A DNA stretch of 64,000 nucleotides from Hetaerina americana (lineage: Eukaryota > Arthropoda > Insecta > Odonata > Calopterygidae), in NCBI GenBank assembly GCA_022747635.1, contig JAKTNV010000066.1, positions 621,501 to 685,500 on the forward strand, written 5' to 3'. Shown here one piece after another: positions 21,700 to 33,538 of the stretch. The translations under genes and the position numbers were made by a program. Below the pieces are notes generated by a model. The model was not told the DNA's origin, ran no database searches, and saw only the letters and a program-made list of their open reading frames with translations. Each line of letters starts with the position of its first letter. The first letter of the stretch is position 1.

Positions 21700-23155
21700 A
21701 GTTAGTCAGTCGGTCGAGAACGCTCGAGAAGGAAGGTAGTTCCAGATCTCTCCGACGCAGACCTGTGAAAGACGAGGGTCTGCGTCCGATACTCGTATTT
21801 CGACCGCAAATTGGCTCTCCTCGGTGACGAACTAAAGGAAGATAGGTCACTTGCAACAGAAAGTTGTAAATGAATCAGGAAATGGACCAGGAAACCTTCG
21901 GAGGAAGGTTTTGGTCGAACACTGTGGAGGAATTTCTCTTCCCATAAACCATCGCAACAAATTTTATCATTTCCTTTTAACCGAGTGAATCGAATTTATT
22001 ACGGTCGAATTCATTATTTTTTATTAATTGTTATTTTACGAGACCTTAGAGCTCATATTTCCCAGATTTTGGTATCAGAATTATCTTATAAGAAGCGACT
22101 GAAATATAAAATCGAAGGTTTTAGTCTGGAAAACCTGGAAATATGACTGGAGAAAATTCTTAGATTGCTGTGAGATGACTAACCATGTAAGTAAGTGATT
22201 GAAGGTATGTTTGAAGTACTAAGTAAATTGAGGAGGGGAAGATGAATCTAAATATGCTCCGAATGACTTAAGAAAGAGGAGGAAGGCAATGCCTTACGTA
22301 TCAATTTCGTGCAGAATTGGCAAGGGCAAAAATTTCAATTCGTCGAAGGATGGAGTTCCAAAACTGAAATAAGCACAGATAGCATCATCGGCGTCTATCA
22401 CTCCGAAATTTGGAATCCATCATCATTTGATGGGTTTTGAACAGTTTCTTGTTCAAGTGTTCTCCTCCCAGAATTCCTTTACATTTGAAAAAAACCGCCT
22501 CTCTTCTAAGTAGTTCTCCGCCGTCTTCAATTTGAGCGTATTATATCGCGTCATTGCGCCATGTTTTGTCAAGGTCACCTTCATGTATGGTCTGATAATG
22601 CGGTTTTATTTCGTCACACGTCAAAATGAATCAAACGGAAAGAAAACGTGGCGGATCGCCACCTTTGAAGATGGTGGAAACGTAAATAAAAACCTGCGCC
22701 GTCGTCATGGTTACCGACAAAAGAAAACGGCCAAATAGTCGTCCGGGGTGAGATTGCCACGCATGATTTGTTGCTACGGAGGATCAACAATACAAAGTCT
22801 TTTCCTTATTTACCTCGATTAGTGTTTCGGTCATTCGAAGCGTTCGATATCTCGCAAGGAAAACAATGGCCGGTTTCGTTATAATCGCAATTCTACCTGA
22901 AAACACAACAATCGTTCTTTCCTTCCGAATAAAAAGGCCGTTTATTGGAGGCGCTTCAGAATTGTTGTCGATCGAAAAGTTGGCAATGCCTCCTCGACTG
23001 AAACGTTCGTGTAGGTTGAATGGCGCTCTCCATACGGACGGCGGAGCCCATTTTCTCCTGAACTAAGGCCTTCGCATCGGCCCTTTTGCTCACAAAAACG
23101 TTGGGCTAGGTACTGAAGGCTGCTATGCAACCGTCCTACGGGTGGACAACTGTGT
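21700..23155. other. no gene seen
   Basis: Short open frames only (for example 22532-22738), without domains. A weak GC-richer patch lies at 22860-23110. Confidence 0.45.
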
Positions 23156-23157
23156 CC

Positions 23158-23600
23158 ATGCTACATCTACATCTACATCTACATAATACCCCGCAAGCCG
23201 CCGCAAGGGCGTGTGGCGGGGGGTGTTAGGTCACCAACCGTAAAAAGGAAAAATACCACATGCAAAAAAACAACACGGAAAATTACACCCACAGCAGCGC
23301 ACACACTCATGCAAAAATCCCTTCATCCAATACTCATGCAAACACATATACCGCAAAACAACTAAAAAACTGCACCCCATGATGCAGCACGAAAGACATC
23401 CTACAACATGCAAGCCAGGACACAACAAGCAAGAATGTGAAACACCACTACCACATGAACATGCACCACAAAACACTCTACCCCCAAAGAGTCTGTAAAA
23501 GGCAGGGAATGCGACCCAACGTTGCAGGTAGCAGGAATTTCCCCCCGCGGAGAGGGACGAGGGACTGAAAGGGGAACTTAAAAACAGATGAACAGAACAT
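23158..23600 (-). mobile_element. CR1-like LINE or SINE 3' end with hexamer tail
   Basis: CTACATCTACATCTACATCT (23161 on) is a (GATGTA)n tail on the minus strand. It is followed by CCCCGCAAGCCGCCGCAAGG and a body shared with 4475-4920 as far as GGGACGAGGGACTGAAAGGG. Confidence 0.7.
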
Positions 23601-23747
23601 GAATGAAGTCATTCGGAAAGAATGGGTTATTATAGCAAAACACATAAGGTTAGTGGAAGTGCTAGATCCTATGATTCACGAAAATCATCAAATAGAAACC
23701 TGTCTGAATATTGAATTACCTTAATATCCATTGATATGTCATTATTT

Positions 23748-24290
23748 TCATCTGCATCTGCATCTACTTAATACCCCGCAAGCCACCGCAAAGGCGTGTG
23801 GCGGGCGGTGTTAGGTCACCACGCGCAAGTAGAACCACATGTAAGACGAAATTATGTCACCACTCCACAAATATTAGTTTGTTCACGCACTCGACAAATC
23901 TTAATCACACGAAAGAAAGTACTAATGACGTGTCAACCAATTAAAAAGAATAATATGCAGGAAGAAACATGCAAGATATCGAAAAATATATCCACTGCCA
24001 AATTTAATTATGTCCTACGCGATTGCTGTCATGTCTATTATTATCTCCAATAGTTCGTGGAAAAACAACATTTTCAATAAATGCATTATACAATAAATCT
24101 CTACCTAATCTAAATCTACCGTAAAAAGTGAGGCCCTGTAATATGTCATCAACTGCCTCAGATAAGTGACCTGCTTCAAATTTGCGCGGTAAAATTGACG
24201 TGTGTTTAAGCCTACGGTCAACTAGTGGCTCCCATTCTAATTCTTTCAATGGCGTTCTGAAATTTGCTCATCGGTAAGTATCGGCCCCGT
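23748..24290 (-). mobile_element. CR1-like LINE 3' end with C-terminal coding remnant
   Basis: Hexamer tail (CATCTGCATCTGCATCTAC), the conserved 3' block CCCGCAAGCCACCGC, and about 230 bp further right a minus-strand segment (24004-24249) reading KELEWEPLVDRRLKHTSILPR. This resembles the L.W..L..RR C-terminal block of CR1/L2-type RT ORFs. The remnant ties the tail family to a CR1-like LINE. Confidence 0.65.
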
Positions 24291-24428
24291 TCGTAATTAT
24301 CGATTAAAATTGCATAAAAGAAGAAGTACAATCACTACGCGTCAATTTCAGTTAGAATGAAGATTGGCTGTGTTTATTTCTGCCGTATTAAACTTTCTGG
24401 AGCGAAGGACAGCCATATTGCTTCAATA

Positions 24429-24463
24429 GGTTTCAGTTTAGTCCTTATCAGAAACATCATCCT
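24429..24463 (-). ncRNA. very weak hammerhead/pLTR-like motif
   Basis: Minus strand reads CAGGATGATG, then TTTCTGATAAGG, ACTAAAC and TGAAACC. This order resembles Penelope-like terminal motifs, but the core bases are not all present. Confidence 0.2.
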
Positions 24464-24479
24464 GATACGAATAAACTGG

Positions 24480-26445
24480 ATATTTAAAAATATCTGAGAC
24501 CCTGACAGAGGGTTATATTATGCAATTTATGTTCATTAGTTAATTAAAGCTAAACAACGATTCTAACAGAAAGTCATGACACCGACTCTGAATTTTAAAT
24601 TATTAAGCAGCCCACAAACGACGATTGTTCGAATTTAACGGAGCTGTTGCATTTCAAAACCAACCTCCTCTCGACACTCTGCTCAGGATTACCTCGATGG
24701 TCCAATATGGATTCGCCTGTCTAATGACCGGGGAGAGTTCAAGGGTAAATTCAGGGTGATGCTTTCGAACAGAAAGCCTCGTGATTCCATCTGCATTTAT
24801 GACATCTCTGTGAGACGGCAGGCGCCAAAGGGAATGCAAATGACCTCTCGCCATCCACCCTCCTTTGAACTGAAGAGTTTGACACGCTCTCGAATGGTTC
24901 CCACGTTGCTCGGACACAGCACAGGTCAGGACGAAGAATGGTCAACAACATAATTCACGACGCCATTGTCGGCCTAACCGTAAATAATTTTTGGTCTGAT
25001 TTTGATCTGAAATAATGGAACCGGTATATTGTTTTAATTGTTGATTTAATTGATAGAGTTCATTTTATTGCCTAAAAGACTCGAAAATTTAACTTAAGGT
25101 TTTCATGTGAACTTTTTTAATGACCGCATGATTTAGGAGGTGAATTGTGTGATTTTAATTCTTAAACTACTACTTAAGTTTCGATGTCATTGTTGGTCTA
25201 ATTGTAATTTGCTTGTCGCAATGTTGTTCATTACTCACCCCGAAATTAATCAACCCTGCATGTCATTTTAAACTATTAGTATAAACTTTTTAGCTGCCTG
25301 ATTCGAAAATTTTACATTTTAAAATTGAACTAAATGGAACGTTTAGGCCGACTATGGCTTGGGCGCGCAATATTATGACCGTAACCTCTTAACTAAAGCA
25401 TTACTATCGGTGCGCACTTTTGAAGTCGTCGTAACCTTAGGTTGTTTTATATTTGTGCAATTCATGACCACACACTCAAATATTTTATTCTCATTGTGAT
25501 TTTCAATTTCGGAATAAAATTCAATGCATAAGCAATGGTTTAAAAAATTTGAATTATTAGAGTAATTAATACCTTTGGGTTGACCAAGGGACGTAATGGT
25601 TTTGACCGTACTTCATGGCAAAAAAGAGATTCAGTTTCGATTAAGAGTTTCGTTCGATCCAAACCCTCGGGTTGATTAGTACGGCGCCGGCGTTTGATGT
25701 GCCGGCTCTTCTCGGCCACTCCTTGGGCTCCAGCATCGTCGCACCGTTGGCATGCACACAGAGACGAGGACATGAGGAGGAGGAGAGTCACCTGGATGGC
25801 AAGGCGAGACAGGAGAGGCGTGTGTTGGAGGAGAGGAATTTGGGCCCGGAATCCGAACCTCAGAACACATGCATCAGCCCCTCAAACGCCGAATTCTCAA
25901 ACCACCCACCTCTTACCCCTCTCTCTCTCTCTCCACCTTACACACACAAACACCCTTGCACCTTTCTCCCCCACCCGAAAATTACCCTCTCCACACCCTG
26001 ACGTTGATAGTACCCAACCTACCCTCTCCTTAAAAACCGCTAAACTCCCGGCCCGCTGCGGCGAGCGAGGGAAGGGTGTTCCGTTATTAGCGTCGCATTC
26101 GAACGCCTTAAGCCCCATTAACTCATCGAATGGGTCTCTTCCTTCCCACGCGGCTTGGGCTGAACTGAAGGAGCTCTTTGCTGGATTCCGAGGGTTGAAG
26201 TTGGGTGTTTTGGGGCGGGGGAAGGGGGAGAAACATCAATCGCTCCACTTCAGTCTGGCTTATTGTCCTGCATGACGTAAACAAGTCGGTAACTAACCTT
26301 TGAAGAACTCATTATTGAAGGGGACACCTCATTAGGATGACAGATTTTTCTTCTCGTTCCAGGCTAAGAACTAGATGGAACTCGAGTCAGTTAAGTCAGC
26401 AATTTAAGCTGGAAAGACTTCCAAGATATGATCAACATAATTCGA
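24480..26445. other. no confirmed gene
   Basis: A 193-residue open stretch at 25694-26275 is proline- and serine-rich and lacks a domain. A pyrimidine-rich section (25900-26010) inflates it. No splice-bounded exon recognised. Confidence 0.4.
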
Positions 26446-26449
26446 TGCA

Positions 26450-26720
26450 CACCCCTACATTTACATAGTAACCCGAACCCGCCGCAAGGGCGTGTGGCTG
26501 GGGGTGCTTGGTCAATACCCGTAAAAGAGAGCAAAACCACATGCAAAACCAAAACATACATGCACAATTTTACCCACAGTGGCATATACATTCATGCAAA
26601 AATCCTTTCGTTCTACACGCATGCAAATACGAAATAAAACTTTCATCTGACAAGTAATTGCAGCTTAAGATGCAGGAAGAAATTTATCCAATAACGAGGA
26701 AGCTTGAATTTGAAAAGTAT
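26450..26720 (-). mobile_element. CR1-like tail family, short copy
   Basis: Shares CCCGAACCCGCCGCAAGGGC, ACCCACAGTGGCATATACAT and CATGCAAAAATCC with the copies at 4475 and 23158. Confidence 0.65.
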
Positions 26721-27339
26721 CTGGACATAACATTGATATCATTTTTATTGTAAACACATAACTCCCGTCAGAGTCCATCAAATTCTCACCTTACTTCGGA
26801 TAGCCTAAATGTTTTCCTCTTCCGTATATCTCGGTTTTTTTAATAACGTCGACGTTATTTTAAAACTAAAAAATAATACATTTTAACCTATTGACCTTAT
26901 TGACCTTATCTGGTAGTCCTTGTGTCGACGAGAACACGGTGTCAGAAACCCCAAGAACTTTGTTTTATTAGGCGTACTCCATTTAATCGCGTTTAAGTTA
27001 CGTGCTTATAAATTACATTCTTCAGCTATTATATCTTTTTAAAGGCCCATTTAATAAGATTAATTCAGTACATCGGTGATTCCAAAACACTGAGAATTAC
27101 CAAAATAGGAGAATGAAATGGAATAAACCGGCCGGGAAGCAAGAGCGAACTACGACCCTGTCATTTTAATGGGATATGTTGGCACATTTTAGCCTAAGGT
27201 TAGACTAGAATTATTGGTAAGAATTAGAATTCTTTTCAATTTGACTAACGCAAAGACAAATAAAATGTCGTCCACGATGTACACATTACCATTGAAAAAT
27301 TTATATTTGCAGAAGTACAATAAGTATTACTATTGGATA
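26721..27339. other. no gene seen
   Basis: AT-rich, with no recognisable feature. Confidence 0.5.
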
Positions 27340-27605
27340 TTCTACCGGTTAAGGTAGGTTTTGGATGGACACAACTATCTAACAATTCTCCTGTCTCTCC
27401 GAAACAAAACAGAACCCAACATCCAACTCTGCAACAAGCCCCTCTTCATTTTTGTCTACTACCTTCATCCCGCCCAACATCCCTGTCTTTTAATCCGGCC
27501 GTTTCATCTTTTGCCAAATATTCTCCCCTCCATTACAGTCTTCAACGTCTCACTCCCCATAAATATGCTTTGCATCCTTTTAGGAATAAGTATCCTGTAA
27601 AATAT
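27340..27605 (-). mobile_element. RTE-A LINE, 3' end
   Basis: The + strand starts CTACCGGTTAAGGTAGGTTT and TTGGATGGACAC, the reverse complement of the RTE-A 3' UTR end, and continues into the antisense of the distal RT ORF (CATTACAGTCTTCAACG). Heavily 5' truncated. Confidence 0.8.
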
Positions 27606-28054
27606 TTAATCTCATAGTGATGGGGAAGGTAAAAGGTGTCAGCATTTTCTCGATATGTAGTCCTCCTTGTGTTGACCTAACTTCCGAGGTCTATCCAATA
27701 AGTACGCGAACTGAGGCAATACAAACTATATTTTGCAAAATTTAGTCTAAATCGATTTCATCCCCTTCAAAGCACTCTCCATTCGTTGTTGCTATACCTT
27801 CTTATTCCATCATCTTTCCCACTGTTTAGTAAACCACCCTTTGGAAGTCCTCGGCAGCAGTTAGGCTTTTTAGTTTTCTCCTTGTTTCTTGCTTTATTGT
27901 GTCTTCCACATCTCCCCAGTGATGTCCCCTCATCACATTTTTTTCATTTTGGGGGAATAGGATAAAGTCGCAGCGGAGGCGAGATCTGGCGAATGAGGAG
28001 GATGATCGAGAATGGCCATTAAAATTATTAGCAGAAACTGACGAGCAATCAATG

Positions 28055-28818
28055 TGTCGCGAGGGACATAGGTGGGGAACGACGGGTCGATAAAGTATGA
28101 AGTCATATCTTACTCTTTAAATACATTTATTGTCGAGACACCCACACGACATACAATAAGAACAGTAAAACCCTTGCATGACTTATAACAATCCACGTAC
28201 ACTCACGGAATAAGTCAGTAAACCTTGCTTGGTCTTCACGGTCGCTGGCCGGTCGCACTGGTAGCACGCCCTAATCAACGAACGGTCGCTGGCCGGTCGC
28301 ACTGGTAGCACGCCCAAATCAACGATCGGTCGCCGGCCGGTCGCACTGGTAGCACGCCCTAATCAACGAACGGTCGCTGGCCGGTCGCACTGGTAGCACG
28401 CCCAAATCAACGATCGGTCGCCGGCCGGTCGCACTGGTAGCACGCCCTAGTCAACGATCCTCTGCACGGTCGCCGGCCGGTCGCACTGGTAGCACGCACT
28501 AGTCAACGATCCTCTACACGGTCGCCGGCCGGTCGCACTGGTAGCACGACCTAACTAACGATCCTATGCGAGGCAAGACACAAGACTCAAGACTCAAGAC
28601 TACTCTCCCTTAGGCATGGGGCCCTTATATACCGTCCTTAGCAGTTGCGGTACTCGTTATTCATCCTTAAGGAGTGACGTCGAGGCGAGTCCGGCCTTGA
28701 CCATTGCCCGGTGAGGGTGCATGAGGGTTAGGGTCCCGTGGCCCCCCACAGGTCGGATGCTGCACGTGGGACACACGTGCTTTGCAGGATGCTGCGCGTG
28801 CGATATGTCCTTGCGACA
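28055..28818 (-). repeat. 3' LTR (764 bp), seven tandem units
   Basis: Contains seven tandem units of 44 or 52 bp built on CGGTCGC(T/C)GGCCGGTCGC and CTGGTAGCACG (28241-28570). TATA box on the minus strand (GGTATATAAG, plus-strand 28624-28633) and polyadenylation signal AATAAA (complement of 28126-28131). Confidence 0.95.
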
Positions 28819-29481
28819 TCACCCCGGTTTTCAAAGAGACATGGCAACACTAATCATAATACAGGATACTATACAGAACAGAATACAGACCAATGAACAT
28901 GAATGCAAAAAAAAAATACATACATATATATAACATTCAATAAGGACAGACCCACTTGCTGGGGTGCAAATACAGATATTTTTACAAAAAGAGGGAACAA
29001 GGGTGCCTACATCTATTATACAGGAAATTTAGGTGCATGGATTGCATGTGAAGAGTCTTGCGCGACGTTACCGACACGGGGGGGGTAATGAGTGTCACCG
29101 TGTGCTGAACACCCGGATGCCAGTATAATGGTCCCATGCCCTGAGATATCAGGAACGCTATATTTATCGGACCTTCGGAAAGTTTACTAAGTAACCTTGC
29201 TTACGCTATTCGCCGGGGCATTCGCCGGGGCGCTCGCCTTTCACGTGCACAGCAAAAGGAGGAATTGCTAACCTAAGTTAACAATGTTGCTTTATTTTGG
29301 TGGTGACACCGACAAACACCGCGATGTTACATGAGTTGGCGCTAAAGGTTTAGGATAGGATAGGCGGGAGGACAGATCAGTGTAATGCCGTTTGAGCACT
29401 GCAAAGAGTATTCAGCCGGTAGGCGAACAAATCGATCACGATTTGCGGCCACACCTGAGTAAGGTGAGTCGGAATGCATTA
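28819..29481 (-). other. LTR element 3' internal region
   Basis: Non-coding or fully decayed sequence between the env remnant and the 3' LTR. The stretch next to the LTR on the minus strand ends CCGGGGTGA, a short purine-rich candidate polypurine tract. Confidence 0.45.
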
Positions 29482-30259
29482 TTATGGCCTGCTGTGAGCC
29501 ATTTGCACGCGTCGGGAACGGTTGGGCTTTAAGAACATTAAGCTCATCCCTTTCTGGACCAATGGCAGTATGACCAGGAGTTCAATTCTTCCCGGCTGGC
29601 GTAACACTCTCGTTTGGGCCACATCGTAGAGGGAGATATCACCCCCGCTAGGGAACCCAATGAAAAATAAGTACGACGGCAGTCTGTTGGCGACGTCTCT
29701 TACACTGTCCTTTAGACGTTTAGGAGGGAAAATGGACGGGGTTAATTTACCAATCTCAGCCAACTCGCTGATATTTCTCAGTGGTTGTCCATCACCATGA
29801 AGTTCACGAATAAGACGTGAAATTGCGAGAAAGATGGCGTACAGAAGGCTAACAATTAATTGGCGGAGTTTTATTTGTGTGATAGCGTGAGCAAGGGCGT
29901 TATTATTTTTTTCAGAAGATGATTTTAGGGCTTGAGGAGCTTTTAAGGTTGCGTTAACATGATATCTTGTCTCTGTATGTGGCTAAGGCATTAGGGAGAA
30001 AGGTATATCTGGCATCGAGGGGACGTTCAGTTTCGCTGGCCAATCTAGAAATCTGCTTCGACAGCGATTTAATTTGATCGTCGGCGGCTGTACCCGTAAG
30101 TAATGCAATCCATAATCTAAAATATAAATAAACCTCAGAAAGTCTTAACCTATAAATTTTCTTCCACACAAGGGAAAGTTCGTGCTTCAACCATCGTTCG
30201 TATTCACTAGGAATGTTCCACCATGTTGAAGATGTATTAAACTTCACTCGACTGGTCAC
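29482..30259 (-). pseudogene. env: envelope (F-type) gene remnant
   Basis: Two minus-strand segments keep features of the membrane-fusion envelope proteins of insect Gypsy retroviruses. At 29954-30259 a segment reads WIALLTGTAADDQIKSLSKQ (the G.A..DD....I..L block after the usual cleavage site). At 29482-29763 a segment reads VANRLPSYLFFIGFP, then GRIELLVILPLVQKG and FLKPNRS, the sheet region before the membrane segment. Stops and frame changes separate them, and a transmembrane helix is not visible. Non-functional. Assignment is by motif pattern only. Confidence 0.55.
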
Positions 30260-30616
30260 TTGTGCACTTAAGTCAGTGAAGACACGCGTTTGAACTCCAC
30301 TGCACTGGCGGCTTCATACAGTTGTGGAATGCACAATCCATCCGCCGGTAGCAGGGTGAAGCTGTTTCTTGGTGTAAATAACAGTTAAGTTCTCACTGAG
30401 TTCACTAATAGCACTGAGTTCCACACATACACAGCCGATCGATTTTCGGGATCTTGTATCCTTCTATTGTCTCTACAAGAACCGTATTCACATAAACCAT
30501 ATCTTTACTAATTACTAACATATTTTACCAAACAGATGTCGCCATGGAGGGCTTCGTGGTATGGAGGAATAATTTTCAAATGGACAATATTCCTCAGGGG
30601 TTGTGACAGATAGAGT

Positions 30617-32061
30617 CTATCCTATGCCTTTTCTCGTAAATTGGGTCAGTGGTGGGCCTAATTTAATGTCCCCGTGGACAAATATATCCGAAAATTCACT
30701 TGAAAGTTTCTTTAAAGGTTCGAGGGCATTGGGATGCACAGAGCTTAGTTCAAACAAGGAAGTCAATTCACCGTCCTTGGGCGATTCTGGCCACATTTCA
30801 ACATCGCTTGACTCCACTATATTAACAATGGGAATTTCTGTACTCTTTTTATGAATTTCATATTCTATGTGGGTACCTCGTTTTAGTGCCTGGATGTCAT
30901 TACTAGGATTAGAAAAGAGCAGAGGGACTGAACCATCATCACAAACGGAGGCGAGAATCGGTAAAATACATACATCATGGAACCCTTCAAAAATTGAAAT
31001 CTCTTTGCCTGAGAAATTGGAACATTGAACTTGTACTAACACAATTGAATGAGGAGGTACTTTAATTGCTCTTAAGGTAGTGGCTCTTTGGGTCTCAAAA
31101 TCTTGCGTATAGGAATCTTGCTCATCTATCCCGCGATTTCGCCCATCGCTCTCTAGCGTACAGGAAATCCTATCATCTGTCCCGCTAAGGCGCTCTTCTT
31201 CCACTACAATCGAACCCTTTTCTAAGTCTAGTGTGCACGAAAGACCCTCAGGTGCCCCACTAAACAGATCTGTTTGGACATCCCTTAATTTTGGCGTACA
31301 GGAAACCCTATCATCTGTCCCGCCGTCGCCAGTGATGCCATTTATGTCGCCATCAGTGTTCCTTTCGGAAGCGTCCAAGACACGCACTGAGGCTCCTAAT
31401 TTGTCCTCACTGAACCCCTCTTCAATAGGTCCTAACAGATCGACAATTACAGTCGCAGTACCTTCTTCGCTTTTAACGCTATCCTCATTACCTTTTGCTT
31501 CCAATAAATTAAAATCTACATCAGGCAAAGTCGAACTACATGGATTAAAATTAAAATTATTATGTGTTAGGGGTTCTGATTCACTAAAAGAGATTAGATC
31601 ATCGGTTACAATTGGAAAGACCGTTGATTTTTTGTTATTGGATTCAAGCCTAGTTTCATGACCGTCGCAAACCTTTAGTTTCCGATTTTCCAACGATATG
31701 CTACTTCCATATCGCACCATAAAATCCAATCCAAGTATGCCATCATAGTCAGGGGAATTCCCATCTATTATCAAAGCGTCATGGGGGTATAATTTATCAT
31801 CAATTTCGAATGGCACTTGGCATTGCCCGATAATTTTCAGCGGATGCCCGGAGGCACTTCTTACAGGTGTGTCATATCGCGAAATTTTGAGGTGGTCAAA
31901 GGGGAACCATTTCCGATGAACAATTGTTACTGCAGCACCGGTATCGACAAGAAATTTATGCAGTACTCCTAATATCCTAACGGAAACTGTCATTCCTGCT
32001 TCTGGCGTCACGGCCAGTACTAACTCGTTCCCGACCTGTGGGTCGGGTTCTACACGTTTCC
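30617..32061 (-). CDS. truncated Pol: aspartic protease plus linker, no RT
   Basis: Entered from Gag by -1 slippage; the first Met in the frame is at 32011. A retropepsin-like domain occupies about the first 120 residues after that Met: FLVDTGAAVTIV with the catalytic DTG, and YDGILGLDFM closing the fold. It cleaves Gag. A long acidic linker of about 300 residues follows, with repeated GTDD(R)(V/I)SCT phrases. Then come the PPHSIVLVQVQ block and the ELSSVHPNALEPLKKLSSEFSDIF segment that in Gypsy elements leads into RT. The ORF ends about 20 residues later at 30617. Reverse transcriptase, RNase H and integrase are absent, so this is an internal deletion and not a frameshift. Confidence 0.85.
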
Positions 32062-33309
32062 CGAATGCTTATTTAAGGCATGATTACGGCAATTAATTAG
32101 AAGATGTCCTGTCTGATTACATACACCGCATCTTATCAAGGGGCAGTCCCTGGATGCGTGAGTTTCCTCGCCACAATTAAAGCATTTCCGTGTCTTGTCG
32201 CGGCAGTTTCTAGCGATGTGTCCAACTTTTTTACAGTAATAGCACTTGCGGGCATCAATAGGGGGCCGTGGATCGGGGGTATTCTGACGCTGCAGTCTGG
32301 GAGCTTGGAATGTGGTTGGCTGCATAGCATAGATGTTATTAGGATAACCGCCATCTCCGTGGGTGACTTGGGGTGGGAGACCATAATTTGCGGGGTAGGG
32401 GTACATTCCAAAATTTTGAGGGGGAAGAGCTTGAGCTTGACGTGCACGGTTATCACGTAAACTCGGGTTTGTCGCGCAGTAGCTTAAATGCTCTGGGTTG
32501 TGATGGGAAAAGAAGTTTGATTGTGGGTGTGGGATTGCGCTCATGTTGTGCAGACTGGAAGGAGGAGACTCTCTTACAGAATGGGCTAGCAAATTCACGT
32601 CCTTATTCATGGATGAATAATTCCTTGCGTTAGCCTCTTCTAAACGCGCGAATTCTTCGGCTTCTAATACATTTCTCGGATTTCGCACGGAGACAAAACG
32701 GCCAATCTCCGCTCTAAGACCTGCCAGAAATTGGGTCAGAAGTCTCTCTTCAATCATTACCTTTATTGCCTCGGAGTCGGGTTCATTAAATGACGAACGG
32801 AGTTTCCTTGCAATCCCCCTTAACCGGGTGGAATAGTCGCAAACAGATTCTAAGGGCATTTGCAAGCAACTAGTGAACATTTTTTCTAGTGAAACCTTGG
32901 AAATTTTAGGAGTAAAACGTTCCTTCATATATCTTGAAAAGTTTTCATATGATTCAATGACATGGGGATTATAGTTAGCAAATTCGGCGGCCGTTCCACT
33001 TAGACGTAGGCGGGCTGCACCTAGTGTTTGGGACTCGTTCCAATAGCTAAAATGACTCACTATCCTAATCCGTTCTAAGAAGGTATCTATTGTAGTGTCG
33101 TCTTCTCCACTAAAGCAGGGGATCAATGAAATTTGAGAGCCGAATATATTAGATGGGGGAATTGGGTTGGGGGGTGCCGGTTCCGATCCCAAAAGGCCGT
33201 CAATACTATTTACTGAAGGTGTAAAATCCATAACATTTACGGGAGGCGGGGGAGTCAGTTCCCATCGAAGGGGAAAGGAGCGGGACGCATCCACGATTGA
33301 CGACTCCAT
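32050..33309 (-). CDS. gag: retroelement Gag polyprotein
   Basis: An uninterrupted 419-residue ORF. The N-terminal half has the capsid-like Gag region (ISLIPCFSGEDD..., then FSYWNE and a ...YMKERFTP helix region). A proline-, tyrosine- and glutamine-rich linker follows at about residues 270-350, then three CX2CX4HX4C zinc knuckles near 355-405 that bind RNA (CYYCKKVGHIARNC, CFNCGEETHASRDC, CGVCNQTGHLLINC). Gag forms the particle that packages element RNA. The stop lies just after a frameshift heptamer, and pol is in the -1 frame. Fully open, in keeping with a recent insertion. The start ATG is the first in the frame after the LTR leader. Confidence 0.9.
   Translation of the reverse strand: MESSIVDASRSFPLRWELTPPPPVNVMDFTPSVNSIDGLLGSEPAPPNPIPPSNIFGSQISLIPCFSGEDDTTIDTFLERIRIVSHFSYWNESQTLGAARLRLSGTAAEFANYNPHVIESYENFSRYMKERFTPKISKVSLEKMFTSCLQMPLESVCDYSTRLRGIARKLRSSFNEPDSEAIKVMIEERLLTQFLAGLRAEIGRFVSVRNPRNVLEAEEFARLEEANARNYSSMNKDVNLLAHSVRESPPSSLHNMSAIPHPQSNFFSHHNPEHLSYCATNPSLRDNRARQAQALPPQNFGMYPYPANYGLPPQVTHGDGGYPNNIYAMQPTTFQAPRLQRQNTPDPRPPIDARKCYYCKKVGHIARNCRDKTRKCFNCGEETHASRDCPLIRCGVCNQTGHLLINCRNHALNKHSGNV
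32056..32062 (-). promoter_or_regulatory. -1 ribosomal frameshift heptamer GGGAAAC
   Basis: Minus-strand GGGAAAC sits in the Gag frame as G GGA AAC, the X XXY YYZ phase needed for simultaneous slippage, directly before GTG and the TAG stop (32050-32052). After a -1 shift the frame runs without stop into the protease. A downstream structure was not modelled. Confidence 0.7.
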
Positions 33310-33515
33310 GGCTACAGAGATATATTACAAATGCTTAATACAATATCAACCCGTCGCGGTCCGCGGTCAATGCCAGGGAGAACCGTTATAGAGGACATCC
33401 GTTTCCGAGGAAGTGGAAAACGGTCCTCGAATCACGAAAAGAACGTATCTTAAATTTTTATATACCCTATTCCTTATTATTCCTTTTACTCTGGTGCTCT
33501 CGGACATTGACAGAG

Positions 33516-33537
33516 ACCCCACACACCTGACACCAAT
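33516..33537 (-). promoter_or_regulatory. tRNA primer-binding site
   Basis: Immediately inside the 5' LTR the minus strand reads TGGTGTCAGG. TGG is the complement of a tRNA CCA end, and TGGTGTCAG fits a leucine-type tRNA 3' end. Identity of the tRNA is inferred. Confidence 0.6.
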
Positions 33538-33538
33538 A

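Noticed and set aside
25694..26275. 193-residue ORF as a gene
   Set aside because: Low-complexity proline/serine composition arising from a pyrimidine-rich stretch, with no domain, no splice support and overlapping frames equally open.
28241..28570. 44/52-bp repeats as a CRISPR array or replication origin iterons
   Set aside because: They lie within an LTR, recur in the other LTR, and lack unique spacers.
28730..28745. Telomere-like CCCTAACCCT motif in the LTR
   Set aside because: A single short occurrence, present in both LTRs as part of LTR sequence, with no array.
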